NCBI GenBank assembly: GCA_010093605.1
Contig: MU004183.1
Location: 868,001 to 932,000 of the forward strand
Origin: Lophium mytilinum
Lineage: Eukaryota > Ascomycota > Dothideomycetes > Mytilinidiales > Mytilinidiaceae
Length of the DNA: 64,000 nucleotides
Direction: 5' to 3'
In this document: in pieces, positions 11,969-23,345 of the stretch
Position numbering within the stretch: the stretch's first letter is position 1
How the letters are laid out: the number at the start of each line of letters is the position of its first letter
Position numbers and translations under genes: made by a program
The notes under the pieces: generated by a model
The model's database searches: none
Seen by the model: only the letters and a program-made list of their open reading frames with translations
What the model was told of the DNA's origin: nothing

Positions 11969-14578
11969 TCAAAGCTCATCAAGGTAAACAGGCCTGCCAC
12001 AAAATCTGGAATTTAAACAAACGGGCCGCCCAGAATCCGGGTATTCAGACTGTGAGCGAGAACTCATAAATAAACCCGGGTTATGAGTACTACTAAACAT
12101 GCCGTGGTTCCCAGAGCCTGTCCATCCGGCAGAAGGCGTATTGATACCAAAGCCGCCAGAAGGCGTATTTATACCATAGCTCTCGTAGCCACCGAAGCCG
12201 CCAAAATTATAAGGCCTGTAAGGAGATGGGTTTGTGGGCGGAGGCGTGGGCGGATCGTTGACAGTGAAAGACGCGAAGCCGCCCTGTGGAGCAGTCTCAG
12301 TTGGTGGTGGTGAGGGGCTCGCAAAGCTAGAAGAAGAGCTGGCCGGAGATGAGTTTGCGGGCTGTGAGAATGGCCTACGGTTGCGGTCGTACTTGGACTT
12401 CTTCACGGGGTCGCTGAGAAGTTCAAAGGCAGCGTTTACGATCTGGGTGGCTTCTGTGGCTAGGGTCATGTATGACACAGGCAGTTTGTCAGGATGGGTC
12501 TTGAGTAGGGTACCACGCCAGGCATTCTTAAATTGTGCCTTGGTCAGCATCGGGGAGTATTGTAATCCCAAGACGGCGTAGTGATTGTCTCGGTTCCTCA
12601 TGACGTGCCTCGCGGCCTTTACGCGCTTCTTGTGATCTGGCGATAGTTGATGAGGCACCGCCTCGGCAGTCGAAAGTGGCTGGCTGACCCCTGTGACCTC
12701 CGGACGGGAGAAACGGACACGCTTTGTGCCCCTAATATCAGCCTCGGGGGGCTTGGGTGAGGACTCGAGCTCGGGCTCATCCGTGTCGTCCGCCTTCCTC
12801 TTCTTTCCGGTCTGAGGTTCTTGGCGCTCTCGAAGCTCCTTCTCGAGAGCTTTGAGGCTCTCGCGCTCTGCGTCGAGATTCTCTTCCCGTTCTCGTCGAG
12901 CTCGATTGGCGAATCGTTCGCCATAGTCACGGAAATCCGACTCATATTGCTTACTATCATCGCACTTCGCCTCAGCTTCTTTCTTCCCATGTTGAAACTT
13001 TGCTTCTTTCTTGCCATTCTTCTTGTTCTTCGAGGAAAAGCTTGACGAGCTGGATGCACTCGTGGGAGGAGAGGGTTGGGTCGAGCTAGAGGCTTGATTC
13101 TTCTCGAGTTTGATATTCGTCTCCTCGGGTTTCGCCTCTTCTTTCCGGTCCGCTTTGTCTGCTGTCTTGCCCTGACCCCGACCAAGGTTAGCAAACGAAC
13201 CGCTAGTTGTCGTCGAGCTAAACGGGGCTCGCTTGACATTCGGCTCCTCGGAGCCTGGTTTCGACTCCTCTTTCTGGTCCGCTTTCCATGCCGCCTTGCC
13301 TCGACCCCGACCAAGATTAGCAAACGGACTGCTGGTGGTTGTAGAACTGAATGGGACTCGCTTGTTCCAGTTCAAGTTTTGCAGAAAAGAGCCAGAGCTT
13401 GGCCGGTGTGTGGCCTGGGTGAACGAAGCGGCCTGTCCAAACACGTGCTGTGACTTGTTCGGTACGTGAGTCGAGGACGTGGCCTGGTAAAATGAAGCCG
13501 CTTGTTGAAATACGTTCTGTGACTTGTTCGGCACATAGGTCGAGGGCGTCGCATTCTGTGAATAACGGAACGGCGACTCGAAGAGGTTTATCTCTTCTTG
13601 TGATACCGACTGTTGTTTGACCTTGCGCTTCTTTGCCAGAGGAACAAAGGTCTCAGCAGACGAAAAAGGGGTGGCCGTTGAGGCACGCCCCTTGAAAGTC
13701 GTGCTCTTTGGAGTCGCTTCACCCTCAATAGATACAGAAGACGGAGGGACCGACTTGCCCGATATTCTCTTGCCGAATCTAAAGCCCGGGGCGTGACCGA
13801 GCATCTTGGGATGTGTATTCTCCTCCTTTTCCGCTTCCAGTTCCCGAGAAGCTTTGCGCTTCCCCAGAGATGAAGCACTGGTCTCTATAGATGAAGGAGG
13901 AGTTGTGTTTGGGGTATGAGTCTCCGAGAGTGTGTTCTTTGGGGCAGATTCCAAGGAATCCTGAGAACCCAATACCTGGCTCGCGAAGGACGCATTGACA
14001 GAGCGACCATAGCGGGGAATGTATGCGTGTTTGCTCGCAGAAGAGGTCTCAACAGAGAGAGTTTTGCTAGCCGCGCCTTCTCCGTCCTGGGTCGCGTTGC
14101 TCTTCTTCGAGGAAGAGACGGGGGTGAGCTTCAGTCGGGGAGAACTCGGGGTCAACTTTGAGAAGAGAGCCGAGCGAGTGGTATCCGGAGCTGACTTGTC
14201 ACACTCAGTAGATTGCAGAGACTGAGAAGATGTTGACTCCGTCGGCAACTCGTGAGTGAAGAGTCCAGAGGTTGGGGATGAAGAGTGTCCCAAAACGGTA
14301 CTCTCTACATTCGAGTCCTGAGCCTGAGTAGGCACTGAAGTTGGCGATGAAGTAGGCATAGCGCCACGCGTAGAGGTGTGTCCTGGAGTGGAGCTCATTG
14401 AAGTACCTTGTTGCGGAGAGCTTGGGGTGAGAGGTGGGGAGGCAAGCGCACTGGTAGGTTCCTCTGGGGCTGTCGCAAGAGGCGGCGATATGGCGGGAGC
14501 AGTGATGGGCACTTGTTGAGTTTGCGTGTCTTCTGACGTTGGTGTGGGAGCTGCACTCGATGGTGGCTTGAACCGCAT
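11969..14578 (-). CDS. J-domain (DnaJ-like) protein, long and largely disordered
   Basis: Single-exon 869-aa protein. The ATG at 14578 is the first in the frame and has an AAG preceding it. Residues 1 to about 660 are low-complexity Ser/Thr/Pro-rich, then Lys/Glu-rich. A J domain lies at about 664-733 (NHYAVLGLQYSPMLTKAQF; HPD at residues 695-697; AAFELLSDPVKKSKYD). A Pro/Ser/Gly-rich tail follows with two GINTPS repeats. The HPD motif is what stimulates Hsp70 ATPase, so an Hsp70 co-chaperone role is likely, but no zinc-finger or client-binding domain is present. Two internal tandem duplications stand out: a unit of about 22 residues containing VPNKSQxVFxQAAS, twice, and a unit of about 40 containing PFSSTTTSxxFANLGRG, twice. 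Close neighbours give no functional hint. Confidence 0.83.
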   Translation of the reverse strand: MRFKPPSSAAPTPTSEDTQTQQVPITAPAISPPLATAPEEPTSALASPPLTPSSPQQGTSMSSTPGHTSTRGAMPTSSPTSVPTQAQDSNVESTVLGHSSSPTSGLFTHELPTESTSSQSLQSTECDKSAPDTTRSALFSKLTPSSPRLKLTPVSSSKKSNATQDGEGAASKTLSVETSSASKHAYIPRYGRSVNASFASQVLGSQDSLESAPKNTLSETHTPNTTPPSSIETSASSLGKRKASRELEAEKEENTHPKMLGHAPGFRFGKRISGKSVPPSSVSIEGEATPKSTTFKGRASTATPFSSAETFVPLAKKRKVKQQSVSQEEINLFESPFRYSQNATPSTYVPNKSQNVFQQAASFYQATSSTHVPNKSQHVFGQAASFTQATHRPSSGSFLQNLNWNKRVPFSSTTTSSPFANLGRGRGKAAWKADQKEESKPGSEEPNVKRAPFSSTTTSGSFANLGRGQGKTADKADRKEEAKPEETNIKLEKNQASSSTQPSPPTSASSSSSFSSKNKKNGKKEAKFQHGKKEAEAKCDDSKQYESDFRDYGERFANRARREREENLDAERESLKALEKELRERQEPQTGKKRKADDTDEPELESSPKPPEADIRGTKRVRFSRPEVTGVSQPLSTAEAVPHQLSPDHKKRVKAARHVMRNRDNHYAVLGLQYSPMLTKAQFKNAWRGTLLKTHPDKLPVSYMTLATEATQIVNAAFELLSDPVKKSKYDRNRRPFSQPANSSPASSSSSFASPSPPPTETAPQGGFASFTVNDPPTPPPTNPSPYRPYNFGGFGGYESYGINTPSGGFGINTPSAGWTGSGNHGMFSSTHNPGLFMSSRSQSEYPDSGRPVCLNSRFCGRPVYLDEL

Positions 14579-15881
14579 CTTGGAGAAGGTGAAAGAGTTT
14601 TGCAGCAGCCGATGGAGGCAATACTGTAGTGTACGGCCGATGGATAGAGAGAGGCAAAAGGAGATGTATGGTGGAGAGTGCTGTTGTGGCGTGCTTGAAC
14701 CTGGTTGGGTGCTGGCAACGTTGGTGTGTGCTGACGTGGTGGTCGGGTTGGTGGGTGGAAGGTGGAAGGTGGAAGAATGTTGTGAGCGGAGGAGGAGGCG
14801 GTTTAAATATGCTGAGCTGTCCAAACCTGCCACGCTCGATGACACCAGTGAATGGATGTGGGCGAAGTCGCGGCACGCGGGCTGTTGCCGCCAAGATTCC
14901 TCCAAAAGCGTCGCTAAGCGGGCGTATCTGACGCAGGTAGATGTCAAGAAGCGAAGAATAGCTGAATTCACCCGTGATGGTGAGCGATAGGTAGGGTCCT
15001 GCTGTGTCGTGGCCGTGTGTTCCCTGAAACAATGAAGCAGCCCCTGCGCAAAGCAAAGAAAACAAAGCTTGAAGTCAAACTACGATTTTGGACCAGCCGT
15101 TGCCTCGACCTGCCACCGCCACGAGCCCTCCAGCAACTCTAAACTAACGTAAAAGGTTTGAAAAGATCGAACACAGCAACTCAGGAGAGAGATCAAAGTG
15201 CCTCTAAAGCTTCTTCGTAGAGGCTGAAAACAATACTGTAACATAATAGCAAACGAAGAAAGACACCGCAGGGACGTAGATAATAGAGTTATGCACCTAC
15301 CTCCGGTCTAGTTTGCCGTACAATCGTATAGCACAGGTCACCAAAGCGTATATCTGTGTGTACTTCCAGCCTTTTCCCTCATCATCATCACCGGCTGATG
15401 ATCTTTAGCGTCACTAAGGATTCACCCAAATGGCATCGGACGAAACCAAAACTCACCCAGCGCCAATACAGCCCGCCACTTCCAGCAAAAAGGTTAGACC
15501 ATGGGAGCAAGCTGCTTGTGCCCCTCTCGGACTAGCAATCCGAAACTTGCCGCTCTTTTCGTGCTGGGGCTCTCTATACTTATCTAGGAGGGTAGCTTTC
15601 TGCGGTGCCTGGCATCGTGAAGAACACTCCGCCGCTGCTACCCGCTTTGCGGTGTTGTTGTAACCAAATTCACCAACACAGCTGCCAGGGGGTTCAAGAG
15701 CCAGAGGCCGGGCCGCAAAGGAACACGTAGACGTCCTTCCTTGACTGTAAGACATCTTCGCTGCCTTTCCACACCATCTACCACCGCCCGCCACACGCCT
15801 TGCCGCACCACCTCCGAAACTTACTGAAACTTACTCTGATCTCTTAGGTACCCTCGAAGGCCTCCTGCGTCAACTGCCACC
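14579..15881. promoter_or_regulatory. Divergent intergenic region upstream of the J-domain gene and an unknown gene
   Basis: 1.3 kb. The part next to 14578 stays open in frame for about 130 codons but has no ATG, so it is taken as leader. A 77-codon open frame at 15430-15663 has no recognisable product. The stretch ending at 15881 gives a CCACCATG start context for the plus gene. Confidence 0.4.
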
Positions 15882-17370
15882 ATGCCAGAAGCTCCATCGA
15901 TCGAAAATGGAACTATCGACGCCATCGTCGAGGACGAGATGAAGAAAACCTGCGAGACTTTAGAGGGGACTCCTCAACGTACCAGTGCAACAGAAGCTTT
16001 CCCACCGGCTCCAACGACGCCGTATGGGCGAGAGGGATTATTCTATGAATATGACGAGGAAGAGGAAGGAGATCAACCATCGCCCGACTCCTCTCCTGAC
16101 CTGACGGAGTGGGATGTTCTTCACGAGGAGTGCTGTCTTGAGGGTCAGGCATCGACACATGTATGTGATCACCCCCTTCATCATCTTGATGTGCTAGACG
16201 GCTCGTGCTGTCTCCCCTCTTCTTGTTGCGTATGCACATCTTGACTGACGTAACATTATCCAGGGAAACTCCCCCGTCAATGCTAAAATCCCCGAAGAAT
16301 CGTTCAACGGCCCCTGGTCGCTGGCTATTAAGAAGGCCCGCGAGACAGCATGGAAACTCGGTGGAATCGCAAAGGAAGCCGTTACAACTGCCGGAGTGGG
16401 AAGCACGGTCGCAACCGTATCCAAGGCCGCGCTGGTAACTGCAGCCATGGGAGCCACGCGTGCAGCTGACAAGATGGGCCCCGAGGCCGCGCAGCATCTG
16501 TACACAGTCCGCCAGACTGTTGGACTTGCGAGTCGTGAGTACGGTCCGGCGCCAGGCGAACGTGCAGAGATGCGCGAAGCCCGGGAAAAAGCCAGAAAGG
16601 AGCGGGAGAGGAGGAATGACGAAAAGAAGAGATTTCCTAATGGAACACCACCACCAACTGCGGCCGAGGTTAGTTGGGCCCAGGAGTACGCACGCATGAC
16701 CTCTCCGCGCCCGGATTTGGACCGTCGAGACAGCAGTGCCTCATACTTTACTAGTCCATACTCCCGGCACAGACGTGCCTCTAGCACCTACTCGACTAGC
16801 CCTTCCTCCCGCCCTTCCTCGGTGATTCAGCACCGGAGGAAGTCTACCGCGGCATTCGAAACACCTGCGGCTCCCCTTCTGGCCAACAAATACACCCCTG
16901 AGACCCCGTCGCCGCTTGCCCGACTTCACAGCAACCAGGTCGCGGAGCAGCGCCAGCGTAGTCGAGCCCAGTCAAATGTCAGCCAAAGCGCCGAGGCCGA
17001 TACGCCGCTGCCTGCTCGCGTCTCCCAGCAGCAGGTCTACGAGCAGACCGGAGAGATCAACTTTCTCCATAAACCCCGTTTTGATGACAGCGTGGATACA
17101 CACGGTAGTCCGAAGGCCGAGGATTCCTATAGAGAGGACTGTGAGTCGACTCACGAGCTGGTGGCGCCCTCTGAAGGCTCTCCCGAGGAGCGTCGGGCAT
17201 GGCGCAACGAGCGTGACGACATGGAGGCTCTCGGTCAACGGTTCGCGCGCATGCCTCCGGGTGGCTTCGTGGGCCAGACAGCCTACCTTCAGACTACCAC
17301 GACGACGGCGTGGGCGACAGCCTCTGCTCCAATCGTGATTCCTAGCCGCCGAAAGATTCACAAGGTTTGA
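15882..17370 (+). CDS. Hypothetical protein with Ala/Gly-rich amphipathic segment
   Basis: Predicted 461 aa: exon 1 15882-16160, exon 2 16264-17370, separated by a 103-nt intron (GTATGT donor, GTAAC branch, CCAG acceptor). The N-terminus is acidic (DEEEEGDQPS). Just after the intron is a stretch around WSLAIKKARETAWKLGGIAKEA followed by an Ala/Val/Gly/Thr-rich segment of about 40 residues, which could form an amphipathic or weakly membrane-active helix. A highly charged helix follows (EMREAREKARKERERRNDEKKR), then a Ser/Arg-rich disordered region. No catalytic motif or known domain was recognised. The start has an ideal CCACCATG context. I do not assign a function. Confidence 0.72.
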
Positions 17371-18559
17371 TTAGCTGTGGCTCTCCCGGGGGAGTCTGAG
17401 GGTCTACATACCTCTATTTTCCTCTTTTCTTACACTTGACGTACCACGATGTGCGAAACTTGTACTTTTACTGCTCTTTGTATTCGGTGAAACATTGTAC
17501 AAACTGGATGAATTAGGAGAAAGCCTCTCATATCGCAGCTGATGTTGGCTTGCGTCACCTAGGTAGCAATATAGACCTGGGTGCAAATGTTATCAAAGGC
17601 TCTGATGTGATAACCTGACAATCTTTGGTACAGTACTAGGCCATAAGTCTGGGCATACCTATCTGTCACTGCTTGGCTTCGATCTTGCTCACCCGACACC
17701 ACTGTAGGGGGTAGCCCAGCTGCTTAGCAGCTAATCAGTCAAGAGGCTGTCTGATCTGCACTGCTTGAAACTCGACATCGCCTTTAGATCGTTGAAATCC
17801 TCTGACATGTAGATCTGTTACTGCTAGGCTGGAATGCTGCCCACTTGACACCACTGTAGGGGGTAGCCTGACTGCTAAGCAGCTAATCAGTCAAGAGGCT
17901 GTCTGATCTGCACTGTTTAAAACTCGACATCGCCGATAGAACTTATGAATCCTTGGGGGTGCCCCTAGCAGTGGCGAACCAGTGTGCCCAAGCTCAAGGC
18001 CTGTCACTAGTTTTTGTACCTTCACGTGACTTAGATACATTAAGTTTGCCTAGATTAGGATTAGTTAGTGAGCATTCTGACAGTCTGACTACGTGTTGAC
18101 GGATTTGAAGGCCTTCTGACCTTTGAAGCATTTTCCAATTATATGCCAATATTGGTCGAGTTCGAGGCCTTGAATGAGGCGAGTTAGTATTGAACTCGAG
18201 TATCAGCTCCGTGGATATGGTACACCTGAAGGGGGTAACAGTGTCTGCCTGGCCTTGAGGCACTCTGACCCTAGAAGTAGAATGTAAAGCTCTCTTTGAG
18301 GCTGAATTGGAGATGTGTCATCGTCAATTCTTGACTGCTTGTCGAGTGCAGTTTTGAAAAGTTGATTTGAGTGATTGTCTGATTGTTTGATGGAGTGTAA
18401 AATAAACAAAAGAACTAGCCTGATTGCCAAAGTGCCTACCCGCTAATAATCAAAGGACTCCCTTACCTATGTTTGTAACGTGGAGTTAGCCAATGCTCCT
18501 AGTGAGAAGATGAAGCAGAATCCCATGTATGCTTTCCATCCCGAACTCCAGTCCGCAGA
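17371..18559. other. Intergenic region containing a short direct repeat
   Basis: 1.2 kb between the unknown gene and Lunapark, which points toward it from the right. It contains the direct repeat described separately. No coding region was supported. Confidence 0.4.
17661..17934. repeat. Two-copy direct repeat, about 122 bp per copy, 152-bp period
   Basis: Copy 1 is 17661-17782 and copy 2 is 17813-17934; both start ATCTGT and end CTCGACATCGCC. The core GACACCACTGTAGGGGGTAG and a segment reading CTAATCAGTCAAGAGGC are the same in both, with scattered differences elsewhere. An imperfect hairpin around GCTTAGCAGC is in each copy. A third copy is not visible on either side. It may be a minisatellite seed or the remnant of a small dispersed element. 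Confidence 0.85.
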
Positions 18560-19957
18560 TTATGTCTTCCTTCCCGCTCCTTTGGACTTGACTCTACTCC
18601 TCGTCGACCGTGCAGGTGTGTCTGCGTCTTTCATCACGTCCGCATCTGATGATTCGCGGCTGCTCTCGTTGTTGTCATCCGCATCGGCCTCCGTGGCGGC
18701 GACACTCTCTCCCTTCTCCTCCCTCTCGAGCTGCTTCTCCATTTCGCTCGGTTCTTTAATGCCCCGCTCCCTCTGCCACCCCTCTACTAAAGCTCCTACC
18801 TCCTCTCTCTTCTCCCGACCATTCCATGCTCGACACCCCGCGCATCTCCACCTCCCCACATCCTCCAGAGTACGCGTACCAGGTGGCGCCTGCCCATTAA
18901 CCAACCGACATTCGCTGCAAATCAGCGCCAGTCGGTTCTTGGGCTGCGTCTCGTCTTCGCCTAGCAGCACGTCTAGGATGCGGTCGTACCATCTCGACTG
19001 TGTAAAGGATGACGCGGAAGTGGCGGTGTATTGCCTCGCTAATTCGGGAGGGGCGAACGCATTGGGCGCAAACTCCGCACCTGGCATATCTTTCGGCGGG
19101 GGAGGCGGTGGCATGTCGTCGGATCTAGAGCTAGCTGGGCGAAGAGAGGCCGAAGAGCCGTGGTGGCGAAGAGAGGCTGAAGAGCCGGGTCGTGAAGGCG
19201 TCGAAGGGAGCGAGACTCCCGGACGTGGGATGTTGGCTGTAGGCGGGGGCGGCATATTTGTGCGCTGACCCTGCTTCTGCGGGCCTTCAGACTTCCGCCG
19301 GGAGGATGGAGCGTTGGAAGGGCCTTTCTCGGGTTTAGGTGGCGGCGAGCCATATTTCTCGAGGAGCTGCTGAGTGGAGTTGTATTTCGTTGCTTGCTTG
19401 AGACGCTCGATGGTGGCGTCGCGCTCTTTGTAGAGCGAGTTGAGGTAGAGTTGGGTGTTGGAGATGCGGTAGTCGTAGTAGGTTGTTAAGGAGGTTCGGA
19501 CGAGATATACCCTAATGATATCCAAAACGTATTCAGCTGGCTATCCGATTTGTAGGGTAGTAACAGGTGTAGGAGACAGAGGACAACGCTTACACTACAG
19601 GCCCTCCTGCCATGACCGAGTATTCCACGGTTCCCCAGCTTCGCCATCCCGTCACGAGTGTCAGAATCAGAGCAGTGAGTATATAGGCGAAACCAGCGTA
19701 TAACGTCCACATGACGCGCACACGCCGCGCACGCTGGCGGAGCGAGTCATTTCTGGCGGCAATCTTGGTGATCTTGATGGAGAGGGTGGAGAGAGTCTTT
19801 TCGAAGGAGGCAGCGGAGTTGTTGTCGCCCTATGACATCGTCAGCATCCAGCAGCTCATGAACACACAGTTCGCATAAGAAACCCAGCAGCATGCGGGCA
19901 GCAACAACACGGACATGAAGTGAGAATACATACCTTCCAAGGCCACAGATTTACCAT
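18560..19957 (-). CDS. LNP1: Lunapark, ER three-way-junction protein
   Basis: Predicted 403 aa from three exons: 19934-19957 (MVNLWPWK), 19594-19829 and 18560-19511, with introns at 19830-19933 and 19512-19593. Lunapark stabilises ER three-way tubule junctions. The family pattern is complete: a short N-terminus, TM1 at about 48-68 (VMWTLYAGFAYILTALILTL), TM2 at about 78-95 spanning the second splice, and the signature RTSLTTYYDYRI. A coiled-coil follows (SLYKERDATIERLKQATKY), then a Pro/Ser-rich linker and the zinc ribbon with C285-x2-C288 and C310-x2-C313 (LICSECRLVNG, WRCAGCRAWNG). The C-terminal tail is acidic then basic. Its start codon lies 114 bp from the edge of the RIP-degraded element, which therefore sits in its promoter. 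Confidence 0.93.
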
Positions 19958-20071
19958 GATGTCTCTGGTGAAGGATCACAGCCCTCCCGGGTCGCAGGAA
20001 GAAGTATACGTAGTCACTTTCGCATCGTGGGCGTGGTCTTCAGCCTCCACGTCGAAGTTGACGTCCGCAGT

Positions 20072-20271
20072 GATTTGTCGTATTCAAAACAGAGTACATT
20101 CCTTGGCGTTTTTCTCCGTGCACCCCCCCTAATTTTATATAAGCGCGCCTGGGATTATAGATAGGTTATACCTTAATTTTTAACTACTTTTTAATATACC
20201 TACTTTAATTATTAGTAAGGCCTCTTATATATATATTAGAGCTTATATACTAATAATTTTTAGTATTTCTA
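20072..20271 (+). repeat. Left terminal inverted repeat
   Basis: About 200 bp matching the reverse complement of 25418-25615, with scattered differences. It begins GATTTGTCGTATTCAAAAC and ends in RIP-type AT-rich sequence around CTAATAATTT. The outer 70 bp retain CpA and TpG; the inner part does not. Confidence 0.87.
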
Positions 20272-22549
20272 GTATAAGTTAATAACTTTATCTATAGTTA
20301 AATCCTTCTCTCTACTAGCGCGTAAACCTAACTCTAGAATTAAACCCTAATATTAGCCTTATAGCGCCTAGATATTATATAGCTTCTCTAGCTTAATAAG
20401 TACTTTAAATAGATTACTAAGGTTATTTATATCTACTAGAAAATAGTATATAATATAGAAAAATATATAATTCTTTATAGCGCGCCTATAAGGCCTCTAT
20501 AAATTAAGATAGAATAGCTAAAAAGGCTTATTATAGTAGATAAAAAGGTAGTACTCTAATAGCTTCTAGAAGATAGCTAGTATAATTAAGATAAAATTTA
20601 AATATAGCTTAATCTTAAGTATAGTATTAGAGCTTTATAGCTAACTATATTATATATAATAAAGAGAAATAAATAGAATAAGAAGTAGGCCTAGCGCTAG
20701 TTAAACTATATAAGTAAGAAGTTAAGGTTAAAGTACTTAGAGCTTACTAGTTACTATAAGCTAGAAGATCTTATTTTTCTTAATAAGTCTATCTTTAATA
20801 AAAAGACTAGCTAGTACTATTATATATATATATCTATTAGAAGTTCTACGCGCTACTAGGGGCCTATAAATTATAGAAATATATAGAGTATATATATAGT
20901 AATAAGTATAGTAGAGTAGCTACTATATATAGCTATATAAGAGGGCTACTTTAATACTAAGAAGTTTTAAAGCTAGATTATTACTACTTTTATACTAGCT
21001 ATAGAAGGTAAGTTTAAGAGCCGCTTAAAGGTTATTATTCTAGATAATATTAAAATATATACTAAGAAAGCTCTTATATATATAATCTAGGCGTAAGAAT
21101 ATCTAGTATATTTTCTACTACTATACTTACTAGATTTTAACTCTATAAAGTTAACCTTTACTATACTAAAGATATAGATCCATAGGCATTACTATTACCT
21201 ACACCTAGCCTATTATAACTTTAGTAACTTTCTAAGGGCTACTATTAAGTAGAGCTAGTATAATTACTTTACTTAAAAGTAGTTCTATTATATAGCTAGA
21301 GAAGTATACTATATAAGAAAAAAGATAGATAGAATTTAAACTAAGCTAAATATATATAAGAGAGGTAATACTAATACTTAAATTAAAAAGAAGTAGATAA
21401 AGAAGTAGATTAAAACCTAAGTATATACTATATATAGCCTTTCTATTTAATATATACTCTATATATAGCCTTACTATTTTTTATATACTCTCTAGACTAA
21501 AACTTAAGTATTAGCGCTAGTAGATAATCTAAGGCTTAAGTATTAGCGCTAGCAGATAATCTATAGCTTATATATTAGTATAGAGTAAAGTTATATAGTA
21601 AAGCTTAATAGCTATTATTTATTTTTCTATATATTCTTACCTCTTTTTTAACTCTCTTTTTTCTTTAGACTCTATATACTATTAATTACTACCTTTATAA
21701 TACTATAGCTAATAATACTATAGCTAATAATACTAGTAATTAGAGCTCTATTAATAGCCTAATTAATAATATTCTTATAGAGCCCTTCTTCTCTTTACCT
21801 CTTACTATGTACCCCTTTAGGCTTCTTAGAGTTTACCTAGATTCTCTAGTAATATAGGTAGTAGTAGCTAGGCCGCTTCTTACTAAGAAGAAGATAATAG
21901 GCGTTTAAGCTAAAGATAAGGCGCTAGAAGCTTTCTCTAGTAAGAGCCTAGAGAATTCTAGCCCTTAAAGGCTTTATATAGTGCGTAGTAGGCCTATATA
22001 TCTTCTTTCTACTCTTACTATTAGTAGAGATATCTATAATATACCTAATTAGAAGAAGAATAAGAATAAGAAAAAAGAAAAGAGAACTAATCCCTCTCTA
22101 CTATATATAATTTCTAGTATAGTAGCTTAAGAATCTAGCTAACCTATTTATATAGAAAGCGCTGCACTTACTATCTACTCTCTCCCCTTACTATTACTAT
22201 TATTCTAGGCCTGCTAACTCCCTCTTAGTATACTAATAACCTTACTACCGCCCTTAGCTTCTCTACTATTACTATAGCCCTCTAAGAGCACTTCTACTGC
22301 GCTAAGCTCGCCTATATAGAGCTTATTAATAGCTAATATAGCTAGAATTAGATAGGCCTAGCCTATAGTATATATCTAGAGTGCGCCTAGAATATACCTA
22401 CTAGAGGCTATTATTAGTATAATATTAATTTCTATACTAATAATAATCTAGGTAGTAAATATAGTATATATAGGGTTAGAAGTAAGCGCTATACTTAGAT
22501 TAATACTGCGGGAGATATAGTAGTATTTAAGTAGGCTCTAAAGCCTAGG

Positions 22550-23077
22550 GCTAGTTATGCTAGAAGAAAAAAGTAGAGAATTAAGTCTATTTAACTATAT
22601 ACTTAGAAACTATAACTATAACTTTAAAAGTTTATTACTACTAATTAATATTTCTATATATTTAGCATGCGGATATAAATATATATATCTAAACGCGTAA
22701 TTTAGCTATCTATTTATATAATTTAAACTTATATTTACTAAGATATAATAAAGTAATATATTTTATTTCTATATAGCCTTTCTATTTTATATATACTCTA
22801 TATAGTATNNNNNNNNNNGCTAGTTATACTAGAAGAAAAAAGTAGAGAATTAAGCCTATTTAACTATATACTTAGAAACTATAACTATAACTTTAAAAGT
22901 TTATTACTACTAATTAATATTTCTATATATTTAGCATGCGGATATAAATATATATATCTAAACGCGTAATTTAGCTATCTATTTATATAATTTAAACTTA
23001 TATTTACTAAGATATAATAAAGTAATATATTTTATTTCTATATAGCCTTTCTATTTTATATATACTCTATATAGTAT
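22550..23077. other. Assembly gap (10 N at 22809-22818) flanked by a 259-bp near-identical duplication
   Basis: The 259 bases up to the gap (22550-22808) and the 259 bases right after it (22819-23077) have the same start (GCTAGTTAT), the same end (ATATAGTAT) and the same length, with two single-base differences by my reading. The repeat abuts the gap exactly on both sides, as expected if two contig ends overlap but were not merged. Confidence 0.9.
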
Positions 23078-23084
23078 CTAACTT

Positions 23085-23345
23085 AAGGCTTAAGTATTAG
23101 TAGTAAGAATCTTATTTTAATATTTTATAGCTTAAGTATTAGTAGTAAGAATCTTATTTTAATATTTTAAGGCTTAAATATTAGCGTAGGGTAAATTTCC
23201 TCTACGCTAATACTTAAGCCTTAAAATAGAATTCTTACTACTAATACTTAAGCTATAAAATATTAAAATAGAATCCTTACTACTAATACTTAAGCTATAA
23301 GATATTAAGATATATTTTTATATTTTACCTATACTAATACTTAAG
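23085..23345. repeat. Inverted-repeat array inside the RIP-degraded element
   Basis: The motif GGCTTAAGTATTAG (or GCTTAAGTATTAG) occurs repeatedly on the left side and its reverse complement CTAATACTTAAGC repeatedly on the right, around a centre near 23190-23205 where GCGTAGGG faces CTACGC. Spacing between motif copies is about 40-45 bp. Further forward copies lie at about 21500-21580. Confidence 0.75.

Noticed and set aside
15430-15663. 77-codon open frame upstream of the 15882 gene
   Set aside because: No recognisable product. The next gene has its own ideal start, and joining this frame to it is not supported by a clear intron.
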